NCBI GenBank assembly: GCA_031268145.1
Contig: JAIRXS010000028.1
Span: 1-47,801 of the forward strand
DNA: 47,801 nt
Source: Candidatus Endomicrobiellum siamense
GTDB taxonomy: Bacteria; Elusimicrobiota; Endomicrobiia; Endomicrobiales; Endomicrobiaceae
Reading direction: 5' to 3'
A program made the position numbers and the translations under genes. The notes below the pieces were generated by a model. It ran no database searches. It worked only from the letters and a program-made list of their open reading frames with translations, and was not told the origin of the DNA. This document shows positions 11,392 through 20,540 of this stretch, piece after piece (within the stretch, counting starts at the first letter, position 1; each line of letters starts with the position of its first letter).

Positions 11392-11846
11392 CACCTCTTG
11401 TTTATTCTTTGGCTTTTGCTTGTACTTTAAGTCCCATATTTAGGGCAAAGGTCTCTTTTTAGGGGCACATTGATACATTAAACATTTGTTCCAATAGTGA
11501 TTTGTTAAAAAATATAGTTGTGTAAAAAAGAATGTGGTGTGCTTGTGCCAAGGGAAGGCAAGTTGAAGATAGAGGGAGGCCCTCTGATGAAACCGCGCAG
11601 CGAACGGCGTAGAGGCAGGATGATAGAACAACAAGCTTCAACAAAGCAACTTGGGAACTTGCAAGAAAGGTTGATAGAGTTGATGTATGATGAAGAAATT
11701 TTAGTAGGTCAGATTTTCTCTACTTCCATCTGGCTCAGTTCTTAGGGAGCAGGTCATCATCCTCTTTGCTAACCCATGTATCCTATCATTGCACTTTAAT
11801 AATAAATATAATAGAATCTTAAGCATAACATTTTAAGGATTTGTTT
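11392..11846. other. Gene-poor stretch with an unidentified G+C-richer segment
   Basis: No convincing gene was found in these 455 bases. A 75-codon open frame at 11518-11745 (+) sits in DNA visibly richer in G+C than its surroundings, with Arg-rich content. Its NLQERLIELMYDEEILV stretch faintly recalls the region before the RT domain in group II intron maturases, but no intron domain V or RT motif is visible. Codon use is unlike the neighbours. Bases 11810-11846 match the leader found before other PD-(D/E)XK AAA ATPase genes. Confidence 0.35.
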
Positions 11847-11910
11847 ATGCAAAAACTTCCTGTTGATACACAATCGTTTGAAGTATTACGTAATGAGAAC
11901 TCAATATATA
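11847..11910 (+). pseudogene. 5' stub of a PD-(D/E)XK AAA ATPase gene
   Basis: The ATG at 11847 starts MQKLPVDTQSFEVLRNENSIY, matching the N-terminus of the intact gene at 31156 (MKNLPVGTQAFDKLRKAGAVY). The leader before it (TATAATAGAAT, then TTAAGGATTTGTTTATG) is also shared. Homology ends at about 11905, where the sequence passes directly into the 3' part of a similar gene on the opposite strand. Only about 21 codons remain, so this is a remnant of one gene copy. Confidence 0.75.
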
Positions 11911-12819
11911 AGATCAACATCTATCCTTCCCTTGTTTGTATGCACTTCTCCTTCTACTTCAAAACCTGCTAATCTGCATGTCAATAAAAATAGTGAGTGA
12001 TAATATGCCTCTTTTGTTATATGTAAATCATATGGAATACTTGCATACAACTCTGTTAAATTATCAGTTAACTTCTCTGCGTCTTTGCTTATTATTGATC
12101 CGTAAAGCTTATCATTTAAAGTATATACAGCTTGTATAGTCTTATCTGTATATACTTTTATCAAATTTGTTAAAAAAGCATCTTTTACTTCAAAGTTTGG
12201 AAAGTCTAGAGTGTATAAAGATCCTCTTTCTGTTATTTCTTCAGATTCTGCAGTGACTTCTATATATTCTTTAAAACTGTTTTCAAGCTCTTGCTGAGTA
12301 TAGCCGCAGATAGAAATTATGAAGTATTTTTTTTATTCTTTTATATATCTCTTCATCGTTTAGATTGTCGATCAAAGGTTTATCATACTCGTCTATTAAT
12401 ACAACCACTTGTTGACTTGTACTTTCATGCAACTTCTCTATTAGTTCAGAAAACTTAACACTTATAAGTCGTGTTGTAGTTTTCTCAAGAGTAATATTTT
12501 CTCTTGTAGCAATGTCATCTAAAAACTTATCAAGAGAAACTTCTAATTGATCGACTGTTTGATAATGAATAACAGGATATTTATTAGACCAATTCCATTT
12601 GTTGTAGATATAAAGGTCTTTAAAAAGATCTTTATTAGCATTAAATAATTCTTTAAAAGTACTAATAAGTAAAGATTTACCAAATCTTCTTGGACGAGAA
12701 AAGAAATAAACAGATCCGTTATTTATCAAGTTGTATATATGCTCTGTTTTATCTATATAAACAGCGTCAGCATTTCGTAACTTATCAAATGCTTGAGTAC
12801 CAAGAGGTAACTTTTGCAT
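11901..12819 (-). pseudogene. Decayed PD-(D/E)XK AAA ATPase gene (truncated, internally deleted)
   Basis: From ATG 12819 it reads MQKLPLGTQAFDKLRNADAVY with Walker-A-like RPRRFGKS and Walker B VVVLIDEYDKP, closely matching the intact copy at 31156. After HNFY (about 12320) a deletion removes roughly 60 codons and shifts frame into ISICGYTQQELE. A second, in-frame deletion joins AESEEITE to RGSLYTLDFPNFEVKDAF. The rest runs through SIPYDLHITKEAYYHSLFLL to HTNKGRIDVDLIY and stops, losing the EIK half of the nuclease-like motif. The 3' end abuts the head-to-head 5' stub of another copy. It keeps the common leader upstream (12820-12870). Confidence 0.85.
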
Positions 12820-12889
12820 AAAAAAATCCTTAAGAGTATTTACATATAAATTCTATTATATTTGCATAGAAAAGTACAATTTAGAAATA

Positions 12890-13295
12890 TGGTAGCAAAA
12901 CAGAGAGAAGTGATGGAGATACATATAGAATCAATAGTGATAGCAGAAAAGGGGTATTATAGTGGCAAAGCAATAACAGAGATGCGCTAGACATGAGTGA
13001 GTTTGTACAGATAATAAGGTCGTTTGAAGAATATATAATGCCAATGGCGACAGTGGTAGATAGGAGAGAAACAATAAGGACGGAGAGATGGATTGAAGAT
13101 AGGGCGAGTAAAGTGGGGAAGGAGTATGTAAAGAAAGAAGGTAAGTAAGTACAGGGACTATATGTAGGAGCAAGTGAAAGTGCGAAGTATTAATTAAATA
13201 TATAAATATATTGATGGAAATAAAAGGGCAAGGAGTAAAAGAAGTGCTGATATTTTGCACAGACAATTTGTCAGGAATAAAGGAGAAAAAGTGGA
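12890..13295 (+). pseudogene. Degenerate IS256/mutator-type transposase remnant
   Basis: Protein fragments scattered over several frames follow the order of an IS256-family transposase. IESIVIAEKGYYSGKAITEM resembles the iE.kII.lY.kG.s.r.I region. EYIMPMATVVDRRETIR is followed by KVGKEYVKKEGK, then LYVGASESAKY (compare LGMWIGENESSKFW), and finally MEIKGQGVKEVLIFCTDNLSGIKE (compare L..RGVkDILI...D.L.GF). Many stops and shifts interrupt it, and the downstream part with the last catalytic Glu is gone. No terminal repeats were recognised. The rest of 12820-13365 holds only the ATPase leader and nothing else I could identify. Confidence 0.6.
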
Positions 13296-13365
13296 TCACC
13301 AAACCGGGGCAAGCCAGATTTTAATGATTTTCGTTGTGTTATTGATGAAGAGATGAAATTTAACT

Positions 13366-14577
13366 TTATAATTCTCCGCCCCAGCGGTATTTAGAAAACT
13401 TCTCCGTGGTAAGCCTGCCGATAATATAAAAATTTTTGATATTAAGATGTGCTGCTCGCCGTTCTAACATGGCCAAATCAGCAGCTGTAGGGGTTTCTTT
13501 TGCCTCTATTGCTACGGATTTTGAAGTTTTATCGCCGATTGAGGAACGTAAGATAAAATCAATTTCACTGTGTTTGTTTTCGTGGTAACTAATACGCTGG
13601 CCATAATGCAAAAGTTGTGCAGCCACAGTGTTTTCAAATTTTTGTCCACTGCTTAAATCCGCATTAATATGTGCTATTCCTGTATCAATAAAATACAGCT
13701 TTTTGCTTTTACGGATTTTAACATCCTGCGAGCCGGACTCTACAGACAAAGTATGGATAAGATATGTTTGCTCCAAAAACTCAATGTAATTGTCAACCGT
13801 TTGGCGGCTTAGTCCCGTGATAGATGACAACTCGCTTGTGTTAATACGGTTGCCGACACGCACGGCAAGCAGAGAAACCAAATTGCGCAAATCCGATATT
13901 TGTTTAAAATCGGATAAATTCTTAACATCTTGATTGATATAAGAGCTATAAATATCGCTTAAAATCTGTTTTTTTTCTTTGGCAGAATTTGCCAGCGCAA
14001 CAGCAGGGAAACCGCCAAAATTGACATATTCTTGATAGTAATCGCTTAGCAAATCATACAAAGCCGAGTTAATTTTTGACGGTGGATTATAGATTTTAAT
14101 ATCGGGCATTACAGCTGAAGATTGCTTGAACAAAAGAAACTCCGAAAAAGAAAGCGGCAAGAGTTGAAACAATACTTTGCGTCCTGATAAGCTTTCTGTA
14201 AAATAGTTTTTTAAATAATATGAACTTGAACCGGTCAAAATAAATTTTATGCCGTAATGATCGTAAAGATATTTGACAACGCTTGGGATATTTTTGACAT
14301 ATTGAATTTCGTCTAATGCCAAATAAACTTTTTCATTGAAATTCAGTCCTCGTATTTTAAGGTCTGTAATTACGTCGTTATAGTTTTCTCTCTCAAAAAT
14401 TTTGCGGTCAATAATATTTTCAAGGTCAAGGAACAGCTTATTTTCGTCGTGTATTTTAGACAACAAATGTTTAAGCGTAGTGGTTTTACCCACACGGCGC
14501 GGGCCGGTGATAACAATTACCTCTTTTTTTGAAAGTTCTTTTTCAATGTTTTGCCATATTGCGCGGGTATACTGCAT
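13366..14577 (-). CDS. AAA_14/DUF4143 family ATPase
   Basis: The 403-aa protein has Walker A GPRRVGKT at about residues 25-32 and Walker B YLALDEIQY near 85-95. The sensor-like FILTGSSSYYL follows, then a winged-helix-like part (NTSELSSITGLSRQTVDNYIEFLEQ). The DUF4143 tail has a PD-(D/E)XK-like SEIDFIL...VAIEAKE. The gene is complete and alone, flanked by the IS256-type remnant and an inverted-repeat element. Its DNA has more G/C-ending codons and GC-rich patches (around 14490-14512) than neighbouring genes, which suggests recent transfer from another genome. Cellular function is unknown; the nearest relative here by domain plan is the gene at 28668. Confidence 0.87.
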   Translation of the reverse strand: MQYTRAIWQNIEKELSKKEVIVITGPRRVGKTTTLKHLLSKIHDENKLFLDLENIIDRKIFERENYNDVITDLKIRGLNFNEKVYLALDEIQYVKNIPSVVKYLYDHYGIKFILTGSSSYYLKNYFTESLSGRKVLFQLLPLSFSEFLLFKQSSAVMPDIKIYNPPSKINSALYDLLSDYYQEYVNFGGFPAVALANSAKEKKQILSDIYSSYINQDVKNLSDFKQISDLRNLVSLLAVRVGNRINTSELSSITGLSRQTVDNYIEFLEQTYLIHTLSVESGSQDVKIRKSKKLYFIDTGIAHINADLSSGQKFENTVAAQLLHYGQRISYHENKHSEIDFILRSSIGDKTSKSVAIEAKETPTAADLAMLERRAAHLNIKNFYIIGRLTTEKFSKYRWGGEL

Positions 14578-14891
14578 TTTATCCCCTCATTGATGTAAAT
14601 TGTAGTTTGCAAAAATATGAATATTTTGTAATGTTATAATTACATATTATCAATAATTGTAACTTGTGTCAATTCTTTTCTATCTCTACTTTTTCTGTGT
14701 CTTTTTTTAATGACTTGGAAGAATGTAAGAATAACCCTCTTTGCAAACACCAAAGAAGAAACAACTAGAAAAGATGTTAAAACTAATATGATTTTAGGAT
14801 ATATAAAGACTCAGTGATAAGAGTTGAGAATGTAATAAGTTTGGAAAGAGGTCTATTCTTACATTCTGTCCTATTGTTTTAAAAATTGGTT
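14578..14891. other. Intergenic region with inverted-repeat element
   Basis: No gene is visible in these 314 bases. The main structure is the imperfect inverted repeat at 14721-14742 and 14845-14866, listed separately. The remainder is AT-rich with no recognisable promoter pair. Confidence 0.5.
14721..14866. repeat. 146-bp element bounded by 22-bp inverted repeats
   Basis: GAATGTAAGAATAACCCTCTTT at 14721-14742 reappears inverted at 14845-14866 with 2 mismatches in 22. About 100 bases lie between, with no coding sequence. Size and form fit a MITE-like element or a large RNA hairpin. No flanking target-site duplication is evident. Confidence 0.5.
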
Positions 14892-15533
14892 CTAAATATC
14901 CCAAATAGAAATTGCAGTTGCATTAGTAAACAATGGTTGTTGAGCAGGGACTAAACAAATTAAATTTCCATGCGTAACATTTTCTATTTTTGAGAACATT
15001 TTAAAAGCTGCGTTTTTTTTAATTTCTATGGGGATAAAATTGTCCATCTTTATGTATAAGTAAATCGATCTCATTTTTATCGGAATCCCCATAGTAATAT
15101 AAATCTGCAAAAATTGCATTATGTTTATATGATTTCGCCTACAACAAATATTTCGAAAAAAGCTCCAGCTGCAATACCTATTTCTAAAGCTTCAGGAGTA
15201 GTCCAGCCAGCAAGATATGCAGCAAGTCCAGTGTCCATAAAGTACATTTTAGCTGTTTTGGTCAGCCTTTTGTTATATTTTGAAAGTATGGTTGCGATAA
15301 ATATACAAGTCCTGAGGTTTGTAAAATAGATAACCAACTTTTTGCAGTATTTACTGTAATTACTACGCTTTTAGATATATCTGTTAAATTAAGCTCTTGT
15401 CCAGTTCTTGCTGCTATTACTTTTAAGAATATTAGAAAAGTAAGTTCATTTCTTATATTTCTTAGTTGACGTACATCTGGTTCAATATAGGTTTGTATAT
15501 AAGAGTCATAGAATTCAGATTTTATGAAGTTAA
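14892..15533 (-). pseudogene. Decayed AAA_14/DUF4143 ATPase (C-terminal two thirds)
   Basis: Reading leftward, fragments align with the intact protein at 28668. FYDSYIQTYIEPDVRQLRN is followed by LKVIAARTGQELNLTDISKS (compare LKIVAARTGQLLNYNSMAND). Then come TAKMYFMDTGLAAYLAGW (compare TPKLYFFDTGLACYLTGW), NEIDLLIHKDGQFYP and IEIKKNAAFKMFSKI, ending ISIWDI at the stop 14892-14894. Frames change several times and a piece after GEII is missing. The whole N-terminal ATPase domain is absent. It is a dead paralogue of the 28668 gene type. Confidence 0.8.
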
Positions 15534-15571
15534 GATTTTTAAATTTTTCAATAAAAGTTCACAAAATAAGG

Positions 15572-15605
15572 TTGAAAGTAAACTAGTTGTTGATTATAAT
15601 CAACA
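15572..15605 (+). promoter_or_regulatory. Consensus sigma-70 promoter overlapped by an 18-bp palindrome
   Basis: TTGAAA at 15572-15577 and a perfect TATAAT at 15595-15600 are spaced by 17 bases. The -10 box lies inside the perfect palindrome TGTTGATTATAATCAACA at 15588-15605, a likely repressor site. The expected transcription start, about 6-8 bases after the -10, falls at or next to the ATG at 15607, so the message would be essentially leaderless. Confidence 0.65.
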
Positions 15606-15606
15606 C

Positions 15607-16985
15607 ATGGGCAATAAAGATTTTGTAATTATAAATAAGATGTTTTTACCTATTATTCTGGGCGTTTTTTTTACTTTTTGGGCCATATTTTCCAAAACAA
15701 TATCATATCAAATTTCCCTATAATAATCTTGCCTACAATAGTTTTATGTTATTTTTTTAAAACTAAGTATGCCTGTAGTTTAGTTTATTCAGCTGTAGTT
15801 TTTGCTTTGATAAATCTTATGCTTTTTATTGTTAATTCAGGAGCATCTTCTATGGCTATTCGTTTTCAATCTAGATTAGTCTTGCTTGAATGTTTGGGTC
15901 TTATATTTTTATATATAATTTTTGAAGCATATAAAAATAAATATAAAAAGACAGAAAATCAATTATTGAGTGAAAATAGTAATGTTGAACTTGATATAAT
16001 GCTAAAAGAAGCTGAGATTTTAAAAAACAATATAGAAGCAGATGCATTATCTAAAAAAATTGACAATTATATTAGACTGGGTCACATTATACAGTCTTTC
16101 GGGAGCTTTTATAATGAAAGAGAAATGTTCATAAAAGTTAGAGATATTGTTTCTAATTTTATGGGAAAAGGAATATGGGAATTAAAAAAATACAGGCAAG
16201 ATGACAGCTTAGCAAATTATATACTAAAAGGAAAATCTGTATTAATAATAGATAATTTAGCTAAAGATGACCGTTTTATAATAAAAAGTCAAAAGATGTC
16301 TATATTGGCTGTTGGCGTAAAAGTTAACAGTGAATTTTGGGGGACTTTAGAAGGTTTTTCATATATAAATAATTTTTTTTCTGATGAAGATGTAGAAAAG
16401 TTGTATATAATTTCGTTAAGTATAAGTAAAGTAATTGAAAATTATTATTTATATAAAAAACTTAAAACTTTAGCTGTAACCGATAGTTTTACAGGATGTT
16501 ATAAGCAAAGCTTTTTTAAAGAACTTCTTTCTGAAGAATTAGTTAAAGCAAAAATCAATAAAACGCCTTTAACTCTTGGAATTTTAGATATAGACTTCTT
16601 TAAAAATATTAATGACAAGTATGGACATACAGTTGCAGATTCTGTTTTGCAACAGTTTGCATCAATTTTACGTGCAATGTTTAGAGAAAGAGATGTTATT
16701 GCTAGATATGGTGGTGACGAATTTTCTTTTATAATGCCAAACACTAACGCTAATGAAGCATTAAAAATATTAGAAAAAATAAGACTGTTCATAGAAAAAA
16801 TAAAGTTTTATTTGCCATTAGAAAGTTTTTATACTGTTAATTTAAATATAACTGCAAGCTTTGGTTTTGTATCGTTAACTAAAGAAAATGCCAACTTGAA
16901 TACAGAAGATTTTATAAAGAGTTCTGATAATGCACTCTATAAAGCAAAGCTATTAGGAAGAAATAGGATTGAAGAATATAAATGA
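15607..16985 (+). CDS. Membrane GAF-GGDEF diguanylate cyclase, frameshifted near the N-terminus
   Basis: The GGDEF frame is open from TTG 15678, which has no Shine-Dalgarno. A better start is ATG 15607, directly after a consensus promoter: its frame encodes a membrane segment (FLPIILGVFFTFWAIF) and stops at 15723, while the next membrane segment (FPIIILPTIVLCYFF) continues in the -1 frame. One missing base, perhaps in the T8 run at 15665-15672, explains this. Downstream are more membrane helices, a GAF-like sensor (about residues 125-250) and a GGDEF domain with RYGGDEF. The inhibitory I-site RERD lies exactly five residues before GGDEF, so product inhibition by c-di-GMP is expected. Its TGA overlaps the ATG of the next cyclase. 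Confidence 0.75.
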
Positions 16986-18321
16986 TTAATAAAAAAATAT
17001 TAAATTTAATATATCTGTTTTTTATGATTGTTTTTTTATATTTTATATTTGCATCTTCTGGTGGTACTTTAATATGGATCTCTTTTATAGCTTTAATAGG
17101 ATTTTATTGTTCATTATATTTCAAGGGTTGTGTTGTTTTTTCTTCACTAATTTCGTGTTGTCTTTGTATAATTTTTGTAAAAGATTCTCCTTTTATGTTA
17201 TTTCTAGCATGCATAATTTTTATTTCTTTAATTCCTTTCCCATATTATATAAATGCGAAAATAGAAAAAGCAAAAAAAAGCTTGACTTTAAAAAGAGGCA
17301 TTTTAAAAGAACAATATAAAAATACATTTCTAGAATATAAGAAATCTATAAAAACAAAACAAGAATACGAAAAAGAGATGTCCAGAGTATCTAAACTTTA
17401 TTCTTTAGACGCTAAGCTATCTGAAGTTGCATCAAAAAAAGAATATGTTGATTTAATAATGAGCTTTTTTTCTCAGGATTATGGTATATTCGGTGGAGCT
17501 ATTTTAGAAAAAGTTTCATCTGGCTGGAAAAAATTATCCACTTTTGGTATTTTGAAAAGCAAAGATTTATCCTCTTTTATAAAACATATCAGCGTATCTA
17601 ATAATGGAACTACCTACTCTGCTATAGATAACAACGAGTTTAATAAAAAATATTTCAGTATTTTATATTGTCCAATGCTTGCTGAGAATGATATATTGGG
17701 TTGTATTTTTATTATCATAAAAAAAGATTTAGAAGCAATATATATAAAAGATGCTCCTATTTTTTCATCTCATTTTGCATTAGGTTTTAAAAGAGTAACC
17801 TTTTTTGATGAAATAAGGCAAAAAGCAAGGATTGATTCTTTAACAGGATTGCTGTTGAGATCTTATTTTTTAGAAAAAGTGAAATTTGAAACTCAAAAAA
17901 TTAATATCATAGATTATAGTTTTTACATTTTGATGCTTGATTTGGATAATTTTAAAAACATAAACGATAAATATGGGCATTTAACAGGTGATAAAACTCT
18001 TGTAGAAATTGCTAAAGTTGTATTGTCTTGCATAGGAAATAACGGTTTAGTTGGCAGGTATGGAGGTGATGAATTTATAATATTTCTTTCCAATACAACT
18101 GAAAAAGAAGTTTTGTTTATTGCAAATAAAATTAATAAATCTTTAAAAAGTAAACTGTTTGAAGAGGATAATGAAAAATTTAATGTTACAGCAAGTATTG
18201 GTATTAGCTGTATGGCAAAAATAATTTAAAAATCAAGGCAATAGTTAAGACTGCCGATATTGCCTTATATAAAGCAAAAAATAATGGAAGAGATAAAATA
18301 ATATTATACAAAGAATCATAA
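16982..18321 (+). CDS. Membrane GGDEF diguanylate cyclase, frameshifted near the C-terminus
   Basis: The ATG overlaps the previous stop (ATGA). N-terminal membrane helices (about 1-85) are followed by a coiled stretch, a GAF-like region and a GGDEF domain with DLDNFKNINDKYGH and RYGGDEF. The I-site position reads GNNG, so inhibition by c-di-GMP is not expected. The frame stops at 18227-18229 after ITASIGIS-type sequence, but the conserved GGDEF tail (ADIALYKAKNNGRDKIILYKES) continues in the -1 frame to TAA 18319-18321. A one-base loss in the A5 run at 18217-18221 accounts for this. The truncated form lacks only the last helix and strand. Confidence 0.78.
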
Positions 18322-18334
18322 AGTTATTGTAAAG

Positions 18335-18363
18335 TTGACTAATAATATGTTTTTAAGTATAAT
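18335..18363 (+). promoter_or_regulatory. Consensus sigma-70 promoter of the O-antigen-ligase-like gene
   Basis: TTGACT at 18335-18340, a 17-base spacer and a perfect TATAAT at 18358-18363 lie 39-67 bases before the ATG at 18402, which has an AAAGGA Shine-Dalgarno. This separates the gene from the cyclase pair. Confidence 0.7.
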
Positions 18364-18401
18364 TTTATCGTCTAAGAAAATCTAAAGGATTACTTTCGTA
18401 T

Positions 18402-20504
18402 ATGTTAAAAAACAAACTACAAAATATAGTTACATATGGTGTTGTTGCATTATATTTTTTTATAGCAGTATCTTTTTATCTTGGCACTTATGACTCTGCT
18501 CAAATAAAAATTACTATTTTTCATGTTGGTGGGCTGTTTGTTATTATGTCTTGGCTTCTTTTAAAATTAGAAGAGGGCAATTTATCTCTTTTAAAGAAGA
18601 ACTTTATTTATATATTTCCGTTACTTTTATTTTTGTGTTCAGGTCTAGCTTCTTTTGCTTGTTCACCGTTTAAACTTGCAAGTTTAAACGATTTTATTAA
18701 AAGGATTATATATTGTGGTATTGTTTTTGTTTTAATAGACCAATTTAGCAAAGATGAGAAAATTTTTAAGCTAAAAAATTGGCTTTTAGCTGCAACTGTT
18801 GTAGTGTGTTTTTATGGTATAGTTCAAATATTGGATTATTACGTTATGCCAGGATTAGATCCTTTTATGTGGAGACAGGCATTCGGTAACAGAATTATGT
18901 CCACTTTTGGTAATCCAAATTTTTTTGGTGATTTTTTGATTGTTATGAGTCCTATAGTTCTTGCACTATGCATGTATAAAAAAAATGTTTTTTTATTCTT
19001 TTTATGGTTAATAATTGTATTTTGCATTTACAATACTGTTTCTAAAGGTGCTTGGCTTGGTTTTGCATTTGGTATTTTTGTTTTTGCTATTACATATGTT
19101 TTTATATTTTTACGTAATAAATTAAATAAAAAAATTATTATAATTGCTTCTATTTCTTTGCTTTTTGTAACATCAATTATTGGTGTTGGTATTTATCGTA
19201 AAACTTTAGAAAGAGCAGATAGTGCTTCTTTTAGAGTTTTTACCTGGCTCTCTACTTGGGAAATGATAAACACTCATCCTTTTTTTGGCACGGGAGTTGG
19301 TACTTTCTATGTAACTTATCCTGCTTGGAGAAGACCTCAAATATTTTTCATTGAAGGGAAACACAATACAGAAAGTGATCATCCAGAAAGTGAATACTTA
19401 GAAGTTTGGTATGAAGAGGGTTTAGTAGGCATTTCCGTATTTTTGACTCTTATAATTTTGATTTTTGTTGTTGGTTATAAAAATATGGTATTTTTACGTT
19501 CAAGGAAGAATGTAACAGATTTACCTCTTTTGTATATTCAGTTAGGTATTATTTCTGCGTTTGCAGCACAACTTGTTCACGATACTGTATGTGTATCATT
19601 GAGGTTTGTATCTTCTGGAGTAATGCTATGGTTAGTAATAGGGTTAACTTTAACTATTGCTGTAAGACTTAGAATTTTAAACAAAGAAATTGATTTTGAA
19701 GAAGTAAATTTTTTAAGAAAACCAGTTAAAATTTTGTTGCAGTTAGTTGTTTTAACTATATTTCTGATAGCTATAGTTTTTACATCTAGGTTCTTTATTG
19801 CAGATAGTTTACATTCTAAAGCTATATTTTTTTCAAGAAATGCAAACTATGCCGATGCTATAGCCACGTATGATAAAATAAGTAAGTATAATCCGTCATT
19901 TATAATGTCGTGGTATTTTAAAGCAAGCGCTTATATTGAAAGAGGCAAAGCAGGAGATATATTAAAAGCAGAACAAACTTTAAAGAATCTTTGGGAACTT
20001 GCGCCAAATTATGTACAGTCAAAATATATAGCGGGAACTATGTATCAAAAAAAACTATCTAAAGAAGTAGAATTGTTAAATAAGTATATAACAGAAAAAA
20101 AACCTCCAAATATTATAGACTCTCAAAGAAAAGAAATTGCCGAAACTTTTAATAATGCCGTAAAATACTATAAACAGTATATTGAAATAGATCCAATATA
20201 TCCACAGACTTATTATTCTCTTGCATCTTTGTATGCCAACGTAGGAAATTTTGATGAGGCTGAAAAAGTTTTAAAATCTCATTTAGAATACCCTGAAAAC
20301 TTACAAACGCCTCCTCATAATTTCTGGGTAGAAGACTGGGCTTATAGACGAAGCAGGGAATATTCTCAAACGTACATGCATCTTTCCTCTTTATACACGC
20401 ATATAGGAAAATTTGAAGATGCTAAAAAAGCTTATAATAAGACTTCAGCCTTGAACCCATTTAATTTAAATGATAAAATTATAATAGATAAACAAGGTAA
20501 ATAA
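18402..20504 (+). CDS. O-antigen ligase/polymerase-like membrane protein with C-terminal TPRs
   Basis: The 700-aa protein has about ten hydrophobic segments before residue 470. The Wzy_C/WaaL-type region includes GNPNFFGDFL and SKGAWLGFAFG, with a long periplasmic stretch (GVGTFYVTYPAWRRPQ, then HNTESDHPESEYLEVWYEEGLVG) typical of O-antigen ligases and bactoprenol-linked glycan polymerases. Residues from about 480 onward form TPR-like repeats (YADAIATYDKI, YPQTYYSLASLYANVGNFDEAEKVL, FEDAKKAYNKTSALNPFN). It may transfer or polymerise a surface glycan, or glycosylate proteins; ligase and polymerase cannot be told apart by reading. It has its own promoter and ends 36 bases before atpB. Confidence 0.82.
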   Translation: MLKNKLQNIVTYGVVALYFFIAVSFYLGTYDSAQIKITIFHVGGLFVIMSWLLLKLEEGNLSLLKKNFIYIFPLLLFLCSGLASFACSPFKLASLNDFIKRIIYCGIVFVLIDQFSKDEKIFKLKNWLLAATVVVCFYGIVQILDYYVMPGLDPFMWRQAFGNRIMSTFGNPNFFGDFLIVMSPIVLALCMYKKNVFLFFLWLIIVFCIYNTVSKGAWLGFAFGIFVFAITYVFIFLRNKLNKKIIIIASISLLFVTSIIGVGIYRKTLERADSASFRVFTWLSTWEMINTHPFFGTGVGTFYVTYPAWRRPQIFFIEGKHNTESDHPESEYLEVWYEEGLVGISVFLTLIILIFVVGYKNMVFLRSRKNVTDLPLLYIQLGIISAFAAQLVHDTVCVSLRFVSSGVMLWLVIGLTLTIAVRLRILNKEIDFEEVNFLRKPVKILLQLVVLTIFLIAIVFTSRFFIADSLHSKAIFFSRNANYADAIATYDKISKYNPSFIMSWYFKASAYIERGKAGDILKAEQTLKNLWELAPNYVQSKYIAGTMYQKKLSKEVELLNKYITEKKPPNIIDSQRKEIAETFNNAVKYYKQYIEIDPIYPQTYYSLASLYANVGNFDEAEKVLKSHLEYPENLQTPPHNFWVEDWAYRRSREYSQTYMHLSSLYTHIGKFEDAKKAYNKTSALNPFNLNDKIIIDKQGK

Positions 20505-20540
20505 ATCTTTGCTAATACATGTTCTTAGAGGGATAAAAAG

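Noticed and set aside
15466-15606. Upstream extension of the open frame before the diguanylate cyclase start
   Set aside because: It crosses the promoter and the antisense DUF4143 remnant; coding from ATG 15607 fits the promoter better.
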